A DNA stretch of 64,000 nucleotides from CAYVFC01 sp964450715 (GCA_964450715.1 CAYVFC010000010.1:1-64000), one strand, 5' to 3'; shown: positions 50,989 through 62,622, counted from the first letter of the stretch. Notes: a model not told the origin generated them from the sequence alone. Made by a program: numbers and translations.

Positions 50989-52719
50989 ATGTCCGAGCAG
51001 AACACCGTAAAAGATATCGACGAGAAGGCGCGGGACTTGATCGCGACCCTGAAGCAGGTGGACGCCAAGCAGAACGCCTCCGTGGTGGAAAACCTGATCC
51101 GCGACTTCAAGTCGCCCACCGGTGTGCGCAAGGCCGTCTCCGAGCTACACCGGCAGCTGGAGCAGTGGCGGGAACACCCCCGCGAGTTCCCGGACACCGT
51201 GCGCGCCAAGTTCGAGGCGCAGCAGCTCGAAGACGCCTGCCGCCTGATACTCGGCGTCGGTACCGGCAAGGGCCCGAAAGAGGATCTGCAACCGCTGCCG
51301 CTCAGCTTCTGGGACCACCTGCGCCGCAAGCTGCGCGTAATGGCGGTGACCGTCGTCTCCGGCTCGCTGGTAGTCGCCTTGCCGATCGGCGTACAAGAGC
51401 TTGGAATAGACTGGATCAATTTCAAAGTGGTCTACGAAACCGAGGTCGTGAAGCTGCCGCGAGGCAAGGAGGTGCGCGTACCCATCTCGGTGTTGGCCCG
51501 GTCGCAAATGCCCAAAAGGACGACCCTGGTGGAGATCTATCCCCGCGACCGGTGCGGCGGCGCCGTCTACCGGGACTGGCTCGCCTTCTCCAAATGGACC
51601 TGTTTCAACTCGGAGCGGATGCTGGCGGTGGACGGCAGCCCCACCTACGAGATGAAACGCACCGGACAGTACCACGGCGTGCTGTTCGCCGTCATCGACA
51701 CCGGGCTGGTCGGATCGGTCGGAAGCGGCACCGTACAGGTGTTTGCCACGGACACCACCGCCAAGGGGGTGTACAAGCTGCCGCTGCAAGCCGGCTACCG
51801 GGGGTACAAGCCGGCCGAGTGCTGGGGATTCGGCAAACTGCGCAGCTGCGGTGAGCCCACTGCAAACGAGGACGCGGAGCACTCTGCGCTTCGCGTACCC
51901 ACGCTGGTGGTCGAAGTGGTCGATGCTCAGGTCTCGCAGACCGGAGAGGTCAAGACCAGCGTGGAACGACAGGAGGCCTTGGAGGCGCAGAAACAGGCCG
52001 AGGAGCAGCTCGCCAAGATGAAGCAAGCACGCAAGCAGCTCGAGCGGGAGATCGCGTCCACGTTGGAAGAGATCGGCGCGATCCGCAAGAGCGCTGCCAG
52101 ACAGAACTGGGTCGAGGTGCGCGACGGCCTGCAGCAGATGCGGCAGAAGCACGACGAGCTCAACGAACGGGTAAAGGACTCCGGCAACCCCAGCCTGTAC
52201 CGCGAATCCATGGTGGAGCTGAGAGAGAAGCTGGACAAGGAGCGCGCCAGGCTCAGCAGCTTCGAGGCCCGCGTCTTCGATTCGGTCTTCCGAGCCATAC
52301 ACGCCGCGGAGCTGCCCGAGCAAGAGGTGGAGCTCGCCAAGGAGCAGGTGGCCCGGCGACACCGGATACCGGTCGACTACGTGAGCAGCATCTACCAGGC
52401 TCGCCTCGGCGAAGCACGCAACCGCCTGAAGAAATTGAACGAGGCCAAGCTGGCCCGGGACCACGCAGCTTGGCTCGAGGCGCAGCGCCGCTGCGGCAAG
52501 ACGCCGGAGAACGCCGCCGACGCGATCGAGGGCTACCTGCGCGCCCGGCTGGAAGATCCGAATCTGAGCGTGCTGGAGTGCCAAACCCCGAAGTTCCAGG
52601 AGGGCGCCTGCTGGCTGGTGTCCTGCGTGTTCCTGGGCGAGGACGAGACGGGAATGCGGAAGAAGTTCCGCTGGCGCTTCTACCTCGAGCACGGACAGGT
52701 AAAGCGCCACGCGCGGTGA
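50989..52719 (+). CDS. Hypothetical membrane protein with C-terminal coiled coil
   Basis: I do not recognise this 576-residue family. Layout: a helical cytoplasmic part (residues 1-110), one membrane helix (about 118-138, VMAVTVVSGSLVVALPIG), an extracytoplasmic beta-rich domain (about 145-315) with four cysteines (RCGG, WTCFN, AECWG, RSCGE), then a long coiled coil (about 320-500, EAQKQAEEQLAKMKQARKQ) and a short Cys-containing end (CQTPKFQEGACWLVSCVF). The coiled coil after the beta domain would lie outside the cytoplasm. It lies 70 bp after the M23 gene on the same strand and converges with the MFS gene. Confidence 0.6.
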   Translation: MSEQNTVKDIDEKARDLIATLKQVDAKQNASVVENLIRDFKSPTGVRKAVSELHRQLEQWREHPREFPDTVRAKFEAQQLEDACRLILGVGTGKGPKEDLQPLPLSFWDHLRRKLRVMAVTVVSGSLVVALPIGVQELGIDWINFKVVYETEVVKLPRGKEVRVPISVLARSQMPKRTTLVEIYPRDRCGGAVYRDWLAFSKWTCFNSERMLAVDGSPTYEMKRTGQYHGVLFAVIDTGLVGSVGSGTVQVFATDTTAKGVYKLPLQAGYRGYKPAECWGFGKLRSCGEPTANEDAEHSALRVPTLVVEVVDAQVSQTGEVKTSVERQEALEAQKQAEEQLAKMKQARKQLEREIASTLEEIGAIRKSAARQNWVEVRDGLQQMRQKHDELNERVKDSGNPSLYRESMVELREKLDKERARLSSFEARVFDSVFRAIHAAELPEQEVELAKEQVARRHRIPVDYVSSIYQARLGEARNRLKKLNEAKLARDHAAWLEAQRRCGKTPENAADAIEGYLRARLEDPNLSVLECQTPKFQEGACWLVSCVFLGEDETGMRKKFRWRFYLEHGQVKRHAR

Positions 52720-54087
52720 TCACGGCCTATTCCGCACCAGCGAGGCGAAGACCCCGACCAGACAGAGGGCCGAGAAGAAGCCGAAAGCGGTGTTGACCGC
52801 GCGAATGAACTGGGGATGGACCTCGGGCGTGATCTGGGCGCCACCCACGAAGAGCCCGAGCAGCATGGTGGCGATTCCCAGGCTCATGGTCTGGCCGTTC
52901 ATCCGTGTAGTGGCCAGGATCCCGGCGGCCACGCCGTAAACCGAACGGTCGACCGCCCCCATGGCGGCGTTGGTGTTGGGTGAGGAGAAAAGGGCGAATC
53001 CGAGCCCGAGCGACGCCAGGCCGATACCGATGGCGGAAAGCGGGGTCGCCTCCCCCAGAAAAGCGAAAAACAGCAGGCCGCCCGCGATCACCCCCATGCC
53101 GGCCGAAGCCACCACGCCGGCCCGTATCCGGTCGGAGAGCCGGCCGGCAAAAGGAGAGCCGGCAGCCATCACCACCGGTTGCACCAGTAGCAACAGCCCG
53201 GCGTCGCGCGGCGACAGGGCGCGGATGTACTGCAGGTACAGGCTCATCAGGAAGTTGGTGCCAAAGGCGGCGCTGTAGTTGAGGAAGGTAGCCAGGCTGG
53301 AAAAGGCGAAGACGCGATTGCGGCGAAACAGGTTCATGTCCAGCACCGGGCTGGACGAACGGAGCTGCGTGCGCACGAAGACGATCAGACCGGCGATGCC
53401 GGCCGCCACCAGCCCGGCGCCGGTCCGGCCGGGCAGGACCGAGAAACCGTACATGACGGCCAACAGCGAGAGGCTGTACAGGAGCGACCCTTTGCAGTCG
53501 AACCGCGCGCCCCGGGCCTCTGCCCACTCGGTCCGCAGCCGGGTCAGCACCAGGATCAGGGCGAAGGCTCCCAGCAGGACGTTCGCCCCAAAAACGCTGC
53601 GCCAGCCCAGGTGCTGGGTGAGCACCCCGCCCAGGAAGGGACCGAGCGACAGGCCCACGTAGACCGAGGCCGCGTTGATGCCCAGCGCCCGTCCCCGCTC
53701 CTGGGGCGGGAATACGGAAGTCAGAATGGCGATACCGATTCCAAACATCATGGCCACGCTGATACCCTGCAGCACCCGGGCGGCGATCAGGACCAGGACC
53801 GAGGGTGCGGCGGCGGCCAGCAGGCTGGAGAGAGTGTAGAACGAAATCCCGTAGAGAAAGACCCGGCGCCGTCCGGCGATGTCCGCCATCCGACCGAAGG
53901 GAACCAGCAGCACCGAAGCGGCCAGCAGGTACGAGGTGGGGATCCAGCCCAGTACCGCCGCGCTGATCCGGAAATGAGAACCGATGGTAGGCAGCGCCAC
54001 GTTGATCGAGGCGCTCAGGAAGGGAGCGAGGAACGAGGAAACGGTAGCGACGACCAGCGCCGATTGTTTGCCCGCAGCTTCGGACAC
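52720..54087 (-). CDS. MFS transporter, DHA2 (EmrB/QacA-like) family
   Basis: The 455-residue protein has about 14 hydrophobic helices and MFS marks: LPTIGSHFRISAAVLGWIPTSYLL (helices 1-2), FGRMADIAGRRRVFLYG (the conserved loop 2-3 motif, GRxxDxxGRR) and PQERGRALGINAAS (helix 4-5 region). It is an exporter of drugs or other small molecules driven by proton exchange. It begins with GTG. Its stop abuts the end of the upstream convergent gene by one base, so both genes end within the same few bases. Confidence 0.88.
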   Translation of the reverse strand: MSEAAGKQSALVVATVSSFLAPFLSASINVALPTIGSHFRISAAVLGWIPTSYLLAASVLLVPFGRMADIAGRRRVFLYGISFYTLSSLLAAAAPSVLVLIAARVLQGISVAMMFGIGIAILTSVFPPQERGRALGINAASVYVGLSLGPFLGGVLTQHLGWRSVFGANVLLGAFALILVLTRLRTEWAEARGARFDCKGSLLYSLSLLAVMYGFSVLPGRTGAGLVAAGIAGLIVFVRTQLRSSSPVLDMNLFRRNRVFAFSSLATFLNYSAAFGTNFLMSLYLQYIRALSPRDAGLLLLVQPVVMAAGSPFAGRLSDRIRAGVVASAGMGVIAGGLLFFAFLGEATPLSAIGIGLASLGLGFALFSSPNTNAAMGAVDRSVYGVAAGILATTRMNGQTMSLGIATMLLGLFVGGAQITPEVHPQFIRAVNTAFGFFSALCLVGVFASLVRNRP

Positions 54088-54106
54088 GGAGCGTAGCGCT
54101 GCTTCC

Positions 54107-55153
54107 TCAGCTCGACGGCGGTTTCACCGCTAGCCGCTTGATCCGCTCCGCGGCCGCCCGGCGTACGTGCTCGTCCTTGTCGGTCTTGCCGAGCTGGGAG
54201 AGCAAGACCCGGTCCTCGAGCTTGTCCACCGCCGCCTTGCGCACCCAGGCCTTGGAATCGCTACGGGCGATCTCGGCCAGCAGCACCTGGTCCTGCAGCC
54301 GCTCGACCGCGGCCTCCCGCACCCAGACCTTGGAATCGTGCCGGGCGACGTGAGCGAGCACCGACTGGTCGGTCAACCGTTCCACGGCGGCCTCGCGCAC
54401 AGACAGCGACTCGTCCGACCTGGCCACCTCGGCCAGCACCGCCTGGTCCTGCAGCTTGCCCACGCAGGCCTCCCGCACCGACCACTCCGCAGCGCTGCGG
54501 GCTACCTCGCCCAACAGCGACTGCTGAGTGATCCGCCCGAGCGCCGCCTTGCACACGTGCTCGTTGGGATCGGACACGGCGATCTCGACCAGCGCCTTCT
54601 GGTCGTCCAGCCTGCCGACCGCGGCCTCGCGCACGTCCTTGTCCGGATCGCTCCTGGCGATCTCGGCCAGCAGCTGCGGGTCGTCCAGCATCTCGACCGC
54701 GGCCGCCCGTACCGGCCAGTCCTTGTCGTTCCGGGCCAGGTCGGCCAGCAGCTCGCGGTCCTGCAGCATCTCCACCGCGGCGACCCGTACCGACCAGACC
54801 GGATCCTCGCGGGTGAGCGCCGCCAGCAGCTCCTTGTCTTCTATCTTCTTGACCGCTGCCGCCCGTACCGACCAGACGGCGGCTTTCCGAGCCAGATCGG
54901 CGAGGATCGCCTGGTCCTCGATGCGCTTCACCGCCAGGCGGCGCACGACCTCGTGCGAGGCGGTGCGAGCCACCTCGTCCAACATCTTGGTGTCGGTCAA
55001 CCGCTCCACCGCCTCCTTGCACACCCGTCGGTCGCTATCTGCCCTGGCGACCTCGAGCAGAATGCTCTGGTCGGTGATCTCCTTAACGGCCTCCAGCCGA
55101 ACCTCGCGATCCGAGCTGCGCCACTTGGGTCTGAAAACGTCGCTGATGGTCAT
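54107..55153 (-). CDS. Solenoid protein of twelve 26-residue HEAT/LRV-like repeats
   Basis: The 348-residue protein is a perfect array of twelve 26-residue repeats (about residues 23-335) with no insertion. A typical unit is DQxLLAEIARSDxxxxVREA followed by AVERLx: an acidic turn, then two helices with conserved Leu, Ile, Ala, Arg and a Val-Arg pair. There is no other domain, signal or membrane segment. HEAT or leucine-rich-repeat-variant proteins act as binding scaffolds; no partner is shown by the neighbours. The start at 55153 follows agaggtgac, a good ribosome site, rather than the upstream GTG/ATG region at 55186. Transcription diverges from the RND gene. Confidence 0.75.
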   Translation of the reverse strand: MTISDVFRPKWRSSDREVRLEAVKEITDQSILLEVARADSDRRVCKEAVERLTDTKMLDEVARTASHEVVRRLAVKRIEDQAILADLARKAAVWSVRAAAVKKIEDKELLAALTREDPVWSVRVAAVEMLQDRELLADLARNDKDWPVRAAAVEMLDDPQLLAEIARSDPDKDVREAAVGRLDDQKALVEIAVSDPNEHVCKAALGRITQQSLLGEVARSAAEWSVREACVGKLQDQAVLAEVARSDESLSVREAAVERLTDQSVLAHVARHDSKVWVREAAVERLQDQVLLAEIARSDSKAWVRKAAVDKLEDRVLLSQLGKTDKDEHVRRAAAERIKRLAVKPPSS

Positions 55154-55226
55154 GTCACCTCTCTGCGCAGAGGCAGTATAGTACACTTCCTCGCCCGGTT
55201 GTCATGTCCGCCGTTTGCAGCGGGCC

Positions 55227-57554
55227 ATGAATGCGTCTACCGTGCCGCCCATGTGGGAACGGCGGCTAGTAGACGCGATCCTTCGTTACCGAGCGGCGGT
55301 GCTGCTGGTCTGCCTGTTGCTTACCGGCCTGGCGGGGTATCAGGCCAGGCATCTCACCTTCGACTCGGACATCGAGATCTGGTTCCTGGAGGACGACCAG
55401 AGCCTGCGGACCTACCGCAAGTTCCTGGAGCAGTTCCAATCGGACGAGATCGAGGTCATCGGCATCTTCGCCGACGACGTCTTCACGCCCGAGCTGCTTC
55501 GGGCCATCGACCGCATCACCCGCGAGGCGGCCCGCGCCCCTTACGCCCACGACGTCACCTCGCTTAGCAACGCTGAGATCCTCACATCCCCGGGCGCCTT
55601 TCACGTGGTCATCGGCCGGCTGATGGAGGAAATACCGGAGACGGCGCAACAGGCGGCGGAGACGAGAAAACGCGCGCTCGGCAACGTGCTGGTCCGCGAT
55701 AACCTGGTAAACGCGGACGGCAGCGCCACCGCCATCATCGTCGAGCTCGATCCGTCGGCCACCCTCATCGAGCAGAAGCGCGAGCTGCTCGAGAAGCTGG
55801 ACCGTATCGTCCGCCGCCATCTCCCCGCGGACGGCGACTACCTGCTGTCGGGCAGCCCCACGCTCGACGAGGCCTTCTACCGCTACACCGAGCGGGACTT
55901 CGCGCTGCTGGTGCCGCTCGGCGCGCTGGTGGTGATCGGTATCTGCTTAGCGCTGCTCCGGCGCGTGGGCGTGACGCTGGCCGCGCTCGCCGTGGTCACC
56001 CTGGCGGCGCTCTGGACCTTCGGACTGATGGGCGCGCTCGGCCTTAAGGTCAACGTGATCTCGAGCAGCCTGATGGTGCTCATCCTGGCGGTGGGGGTGG
56101 CGGATAGCATCCACATCATATCCGACTACTACGACGAGCTGCGAGCGGGCAAAGCCAAGCTCGAGGCGCTGGCCGCCGGCACCGCGGTGCTGATCGTGCC
56201 CTGCCTGTTCACCAGCGCCACCACCGCGGCCGGCTTCCTCTCGCTGCTGACCAGCGATCTGAAGCCGACCGGCGAGTTCGGCTGGCTGGCCGCGGTGGGC
56301 GTCGGGGCCGCCTTTTTGCTCAGCGTCACCTTCCTGCCGGCCGTGCTCAGCTTCCTGCCCGCGCCCAAAACGGCCTCCATCCGCGGAAAGCAGGCCCTGT
56401 TCATGGAACGCCTGCTAGACCGGCTCGGCCATCCCACCCGCAAGAGCAGCCTGGTCGTGCTGGGCCTATCCGGCCTCCTGATCGCCCTGGCGGTGGTGGG
56501 AATCATCAAGGTACGGGTCGGGGTCAACCCGCTGAACTACTTTCGCCACGACGATCCGGTGCGCCAGGCCATCATCCGGGTCGACCGCGAGCTCGGCGGC
56601 AGCGGCTCCTTCGATCTGGTGATCAACACCCGGCCCGAAGGGCTCAAGGATCCGGAGGTCCTGCGACGCCTGGATACGCTGGAGAAGCGGCTCGAATCGC
56701 TTCCCGGCGTCACCCGGGCCTTCTCGGTTCTCGACAGCCTGCGCGAGACCCGGCGCCTGCTCACCGACGGCAAGCCCGAGTCGGCCGTGCTGCCCGACAG
56801 CCGCCAGATGGCGGCCCAGCTCTACCTGATGCTGGAGGGCGACGAGCAGTTCCGCCGCAACGTGCTCGGCGACTACCAGACCACCCGCATGACCGCCCGC
56901 GTACAGTTCTACGTGGCCGCGAAGCTGGTCAAGGACATCCACCAGTTGCAGAAGGAGCTCCGCCAGAGCTACTGGGACGAGGCGCTGCGCATCGAGCCCA
57001 CCGGCTACGTGCTGCTGATGAGCTATATGGAGAAGTACATGCTCGACAGTCAGATCAGCAGCCTGCTGGTCGCCTTCTCGGTCATCACGGTGATGATGAT
57101 CCTGCTGATGCGTTCGCTCAGGCTCGGGCTCTTCTCGCTCATCCCCAACTTGGTTCCCATCGCCCTGGGCCTGGCCTTCATGGCGCCGGCCGGCATCGCG
57201 CTGGACCCGGGCACGGTGATGATCGGCAGCATGGCCCTGGGGCTGGTAGTGGACGACACGGTGCACTTCCTGGTCCGCCTGCGCCGCAACCTGGCCACCG
57301 CGGATCTGGAGACGGCCATCGCCGGCGCCATGCGCCAGACCGGGCGGCCCATCATCTTCACCAGCCTGATCCTCTCCCTGGGCTTCCTCACCCTGATCGC
57401 GGGAAGCTTCAATCCCAACATCTCCTTCGGCCTGGTCAGTGCCGTGGTCATCGTCCTAGCGGTGGTCGCCGACCTGGTCATGCTTCCCGCCGCCCTGATC
57501 GTGTTTCGACCGCGCTTGGGGCGGAAATCCTCAACGCCCGCAAGTACGACTTGA
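55227..57554 (+). CDS. RND/MMPL-superfamily transporter
   Basis: The 775-residue protein has the two-halves layout of RND transporters with two periplasmic loops: helix 1 near residue 20-40, a first loop with DSDIEIWFLEDDQSLRTYRK, a sterol-sensing-type block of helices (about 220-400), a second loop and a second block (about 610-760) with TVMIGSMALGLVVDDTVHFL. A small cytoplasmic insertion lies between them. It resembles MMPL/HpnN-like lipid or hopanoid exporters rather than drug pumps. An in-frame TTG at 55215 would extend it by four residues; the ATG at 55227 is preferred. It diverges from the repeat protein gene. Confidence 0.85.
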   Translation: MNASTVPPMWERRLVDAILRYRAAVLLVCLLLTGLAGYQARHLTFDSDIEIWFLEDDQSLRTYRKFLEQFQSDEIEVIGIFADDVFTPELLRAIDRITREAARAPYAHDVTSLSNAEILTSPGAFHVVIGRLMEEIPETAQQAAETRKRALGNVLVRDNLVNADGSATAIIVELDPSATLIEQKRELLEKLDRIVRRHLPADGDYLLSGSPTLDEAFYRYTERDFALLVPLGALVVIGICLALLRRVGVTLAALAVVTLAALWTFGLMGALGLKVNVISSSLMVLILAVGVADSIHIISDYYDELRAGKAKLEALAAGTAVLIVPCLFTSATTAAGFLSLLTSDLKPTGEFGWLAAVGVGAAFLLSVTFLPAVLSFLPAPKTASIRGKQALFMERLLDRLGHPTRKSSLVVLGLSGLLIALAVVGIIKVRVGVNPLNYFRHDDPVRQAIIRVDRELGGSGSFDLVINTRPEGLKDPEVLRRLDTLEKRLESLPGVTRAFSVLDSLRETRRLLTDGKPESAVLPDSRQMAAQLYLMLEGDEQFRRNVLGDYQTTRMTARVQFYVAAKLVKDIHQLQKELRQSYWDEALRIEPTGYVLLMSYMEKYMLDSQISSLLVAFSVITVMMILLMRSLRLGLFSLIPNLVPIALGLAFMAPAGIALDPGTVMIGSMALGLVVDDTVHFLVRLRRNLATADLETAIAGAMRQTGRPIIFTSLILSLGFLTLIAGSFNPNISFGLVSAVVIVLAVVADLVMLPAALIVFRPRLGRKSSTPASTT

Positions 57555-57675
57555 TCGCTATTCCGCTACCGGCCTCTCGGGGGGCGCGGGAAGACCGGAA
57601 CCGGCCGGCGGGGGACGCGCGGCTTGCATTGGCCCGCCCGAGGGAGTCAATTGGACTGAGGAGAACGGTTCCGAC

Positions 57676-58062
57676 ATGAAACCCGAGGCGATCGAACACC
57701 TGCCCTTTGCCGACCACATGAGCCTGCGATTCACGGAGGTCGAGGACGGATGCGCCGTGGTCGAGTGCCTCACCCGCCCCGAGCACGCCAACTCGCGCGG
57801 CGTGGTGCACGGGGGGGTGGTGAGCAGTCTGATCGACACGGCCGCCGGCGCCGCGGTGGCCTATCAGCCTTCGGCGGGCGGCAAACCGGCGGCGACCGTC
57901 TCGCTCAGCGTGAGCTACATCCGTGCCGTTCGGGTCGGGGACCGGCTACGCGCCACCGGCCGCCGGCGCGGCGGCAAGCAGATCATCACCTGCGAGGTCG
58001 AGGTAACCGATCACAACGGCGAAACAGTCGCCTACGGCATGGCCACGCTCAAGGTGCTCTAG
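57676..58062 (+). CDS. PaaI-like hotdog-fold thioesterase
   Basis: The 128-residue protein has the hotdog signature NSRGVVHGGVVSSLIDTAAGAA (residues about 38-58) and the strand pair VSLSVSYIRAVRVGDRLRA. Such proteins hydrolyse acyl-CoA thioesters, for example phenylacetyl-CoA. A ggagg-type site (gaggagaacgg) precedes the ATG at 57676 after a 121-bp gap. It ends 16 bases before the convergent IgGFc-binding-type gene. Confidence 0.88.
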   Translation: MKPEAIEHLPFADHMSLRFTEVEDGCAVVECLTRPEHANSRGVVHGGVVSSLIDTAAGAAVAYQPSAGGKPAATVSLSVSYIRAVRVGDRLRATGRRRGGKQIITCEVEVTDHNGETVAYGMATLKVL

Positions 58063-58077
58063 ACTCGAGTCTAGAGC

Positions 58078-60087
58078 TCAAATGATATTGATCTCCCTCA
58101 GATCCAGCCCGCCGGGGTACATGTAGCTCGTATACACGGCGTAGCCGTAGACCACGATACCGAAGGGGAGCTGCCCCTCGATGGTGTGCTGTCCTCCCTC
58201 GATGTTGATGCGGGTGGAGAACATGTAGGTGTCCTCGATCGGTTCCCAGTCCCCGATCAGCTTGCCGTCCAGCAAGATGGCCTGGTTCTCTCCGGCGATC
58301 ACGTTGATGTAGTTTTCCGGGAAGGTCTCCGGCGCCAGGAAGGTGTAGCTGCTGCGCCACTGCTCAAGCGGGATGCCGAGGGACATGGCCGGGTCGCCGA
58401 TGCTGAACCCCCCGGCGCGCCCGATGCCCTCGTAGTCCTGGCCCACCAGGAACTGCGCCACCATGATGGCGCCCTCGCCCTGCACCTTGAAGCCCTCGCT
58501 CGATTCGAACTCGATATACTCGCCGGAATCGAGGGTGACGTCTCCGTGCACCGCCGGGGTGAAGACCACCCGGTTGTCGTCGCTGCCGGACAGGACCCGG
58601 AACAGGTTGGGCTCGCCGCGGATGGGCTTGCCGGGCGCCAGGTAAATCTCCCTGCCCCAGGCCTCCAGGGGGAAGAGGGCCTCCTCCAGGTGGTCGCAGG
58701 CCCAGCGATGGTGGGGGACGAAAGCGCAGTCGTGGCCGGAGACGACCGCTACCCGACCCGAGGCGCGCACACGGGTGCCGGTGAGATCGCCCTCTTTGCC
58801 CACATCGCAATAACGGAAATCGACCGTCAGCAGGTCGCACACCTCCTGGCCGCTATCCGCGTCGGTCGCACACATGATGTCGTCTATCCGGTCCGAGGGG
58901 CTGCCCTCGAGACACCGCTCGGGCGCCGCGGAGACCAGCTGCAGCACCTCTCCGGGTTGCAGCGTGACCGAGTAGCTGTCGCCGGGGGCTAGCGCGGGTA
59001 CCGAGTCGTCGCCGGAAGCCGCGGTATTGCCGCTGATCACGACCTCGACCTCGACCGGCTCGGGCTCTACCCCGACGATGGCTACGAAGCCGGGAGTGGA
59101 GGAGGTATAGGGCTCCGGGCAGGGGATCTGGTCGCTGCCCCCGCCGCACGAGCCGGCGATCGGCTCCTCGACATTGAACAGGGTAGGCCGCGACATGACC
59201 AGATAGTTGCCGGTCAGCGTGTGAACGGGCAGCAACAGTGAAGCGTCGTTGGTATGGGTGTACAGGTTCTGGCCGCCGATCGTCTCGCTGTACTCGAGCG
59301 GATTGAACTGGTAGACGGTGACCGGAACGTTGCTCTCGATCCGGTAGGCCCCATCGCTCACCCGGGCCGAGCGTTGGTGCTCGACCTGCTCGCCGGTCAA
59401 TCCCGCTATCCAGTCCAGCTCGATCACCTCCAGCTGTCCGGGCTCGATGTCGCGCTCGACCTCGACCGCGCCCCCGCGCTCCACTACCAGCCGCGCCGGT
59501 ACGGCCTGCGGGTTGGCCGCCACCACGGCGAAGGTGAAGGGAATGCTGTACGCGCCTTGTTCGTCCCCGACCGTGAGCTGGGAGTTGGTGGTCGGCACCG
59601 CCCAGTACTCGCAACCGATATAGGAGCGCGCCTCGCGCGCGGCCTGGCAGAGATCCTCGCACTCGCCCGAGGCCAGGCTGCAGTTCTCACCGGCGGCCGC
59701 GTCGCACACCTCGACCTCGAAATGGGCCTCGCCCTGCTCGTCGCATTCGAGCAGATCGTTCGAACCGCCGCAGGTGCGCCGGCCCGGTACGCAATTGCGG
59801 CACCCCAGCTCGGGCGCGCAGACCTGGTCCTGCTCGCGGCAATTGATCAGTTTATCCGGCTTGCCCTCGCCCGAGCAGTACACCGCCCAGCTGCCCGCGC
59901 AGATGATGCTCTCCTCGTAGTTCAGGCACTCGACCTCGGGCGCTTCCTCCTGCACCTCCACGGTATCGGGATCGACCGGGGGCGGCGGTTTTTCGTCGCT
60001 CGAGCACGCGCTGAGCGCGACGCCGGCGCAGATCGGAACGACGAGAAGAAGAGCGAACGGGCTCGCTCGCCTGGCCATCGCCTGCAT
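58078..60087 (-). CDS. Large IgGFc-binding-type surface lipoprotein
   Basis: The roughly 669-residue protein begins with a lipoprotein signal ending VALSACSSD. A cysteine-rich region (about residues 45-150: CAGSW, CREQDQVC, CRNCVPGRRTCGG) precedes an IgGFc-binding-like beta domain (about 150-669), seen in PVTVYQFNPLEYSETIGGQN, DASLLLPVHTLTGNYLVMS and GRVAVVSGHDCAFVPHH. Such lipoproteins are typical of myxobacteria and probably sit on the outer surface; the name does not imply immunoglobulin binding here. Starts at 60111 or 60078 are also possible: an AGGAGG near 60100-60105 lies 12 bases before 60087. Confidence 0.8.
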   Translation of the reverse strand: MQAMARRASPFALLLVVPICAGVALSACSSDEKPPPPVDPDTVEVQEEAPEVECLNYEESIICAGSWAVYCSGEGKPDKLINCREQDQVCAPELGCRNCVPGRRTCGGSNDLLECDEQGEAHFEVEVCDAAAGENCSLASGECEDLCQAAREARSYIGCEYWAVPTTNSQLTVGDEQGAYSIPFTFAVVAANPQAVPARLVVERGGAVEVERDIEPGQLEVIELDWIAGLTGEQVEHQRSARVSDGAYRIESNVPVTVYQFNPLEYSETIGGQNLYTHTNDASLLLPVHTLTGNYLVMSRPTLFNVEEPIAGSCGGGSDQIPCPEPYTSSTPGFVAIVGVEPEPVEVEVVISGNTAASGDDSVPALAPGDSYSVTLQPGEVLQLVSAAPERCLEGSPSDRIDDIMCATDADSGQEVCDLLTVDFRYCDVGKEGDLTGTRVRASGRVAVVSGHDCAFVPHHRWACDHLEEALFPLEAWGREIYLAPGKPIRGEPNLFRVLSGSDDNRVVFTPAVHGDVTLDSGEYIEFESSEGFKVQGEGAIMVAQFLVGQDYEGIGRAGGFSIGDPAMSLGIPLEQWRSSYTFLAPETFPENYINVIAGENQAILLDGKLIGDWEPIEDTYMFSTRINIEGGQHTIEGQLPFGIVVYGYAVYTSYMYPGGLDLREINII

Positions 60088-60218
60088 TGGGATCGGTCGC
60101 CTCCTGGTCATTCCCCACCCGCTTCCGGGGTCCCGTTCAATATAACGGAGGCTTGCCCATTTGTCCCGCGCCCACTATGACATGTCAGCGCCTGCTCGCG
60201 CGCCCGAAAAATCTTTCG

Positions 60219-61877
<1,659 letters not shown>

Positions 61878-61880
61878 CGG

Positions 61881-62498
61881 CTACCGGCCGGCGGGTCGGA
61901 GCTTCACCCCCAGAAAGCTGGCCAGCTTGCGAGCGATGGAGCGCGGAATCTCCTCCAGCCGCCTCTCGACCACCGCCCGGGCCACCGCGTGCGGCTCGCC
62001 CTTGAGCACCGGCAATACCAGGTAGGCCCACGCGTCCAGCGTCTTGCCGTTCGCCCCGGCCAGCGCCCGTTCCAGCACGTCGATCAGGCGCTTCTGGTAG
62101 GCGATGGAGGCGTTACACAGCGCGGCATAGGTCTTGACCAGGCCGTCCTTGCCCGTGTCCGAGGCCGCGTCAAAGGCAGCGGTGAGCCGATCGAGGTGCT
62201 TGGCCACCTTGGCGGGCGCTATACGGGCCAGCGCGGGCAGCGCGCTGGCACTGGTCTGTACCAGGCGCGGCTGGTCGGAAATCACGAGCTCCACCAGCCT
62301 TTCGATGTGCGGGACGCCCAGCTCGGGTTTCAGGCGAATCACCTCGTCCACCACGCGAGCGGCGCGCGTGGCCGCGGACTTGCTCCCGTCCCCGAGCGCT
62401 TCCACGTTCCGCGCCAGCTCCGCCTCGGCGGAATCCGCCACGATCTGCTCGGCGATGGCCCCGGCGCTGCCGGCCTTTTTCGGTTTATCCGCGCCCAT
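61881..62498 (-). CDS. HEAT-like helical hypothetical protein
   Basis: The 205-residue protein is made of helices resembling HEAT/ARM repeats: AARVVDEVIRLKPELGVPHI, RLVQTSASALPALARIAPAK and LIDVLERALAGANGKTLDAW, with a basic C-terminus (RKLASFLGVKLRPAGR). There is no enzyme motif, signal or membrane segment. It is the third helical-repeat protein in the window. Its stop lies 3 bases from gpmI, so the two genes converge. Function unknown. Confidence 0.65.
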   Translation of the reverse strand: MGADKPKKAGSAGAIAEQIVADSAEAELARNVEALGDGSKSAATRAARVVDEVIRLKPELGVPHIERLVELVISDQPRLVQTSASALPALARIAPAKVAKHLDRLTAAFDAASDTGKDGLVKTYAALCNASIAYQKRLIDVLERALAGANGKTLDAWAYLVLPVLKGEPHAVARAVVERRLEEIPRSIARKLASFLGVKLRPAGR

Positions 62499-62622
62499 TG
62501 CTCTCCTTTATCCTACTCTCTATGTCCGGCGTCCACTGATCATCCGGCACCGTTCCGTCGCTACCCATAGAATATGCGATACGAGACGCCCGCCCAACCC
62601 TTATTAGAGCCCATTTCTCGCC

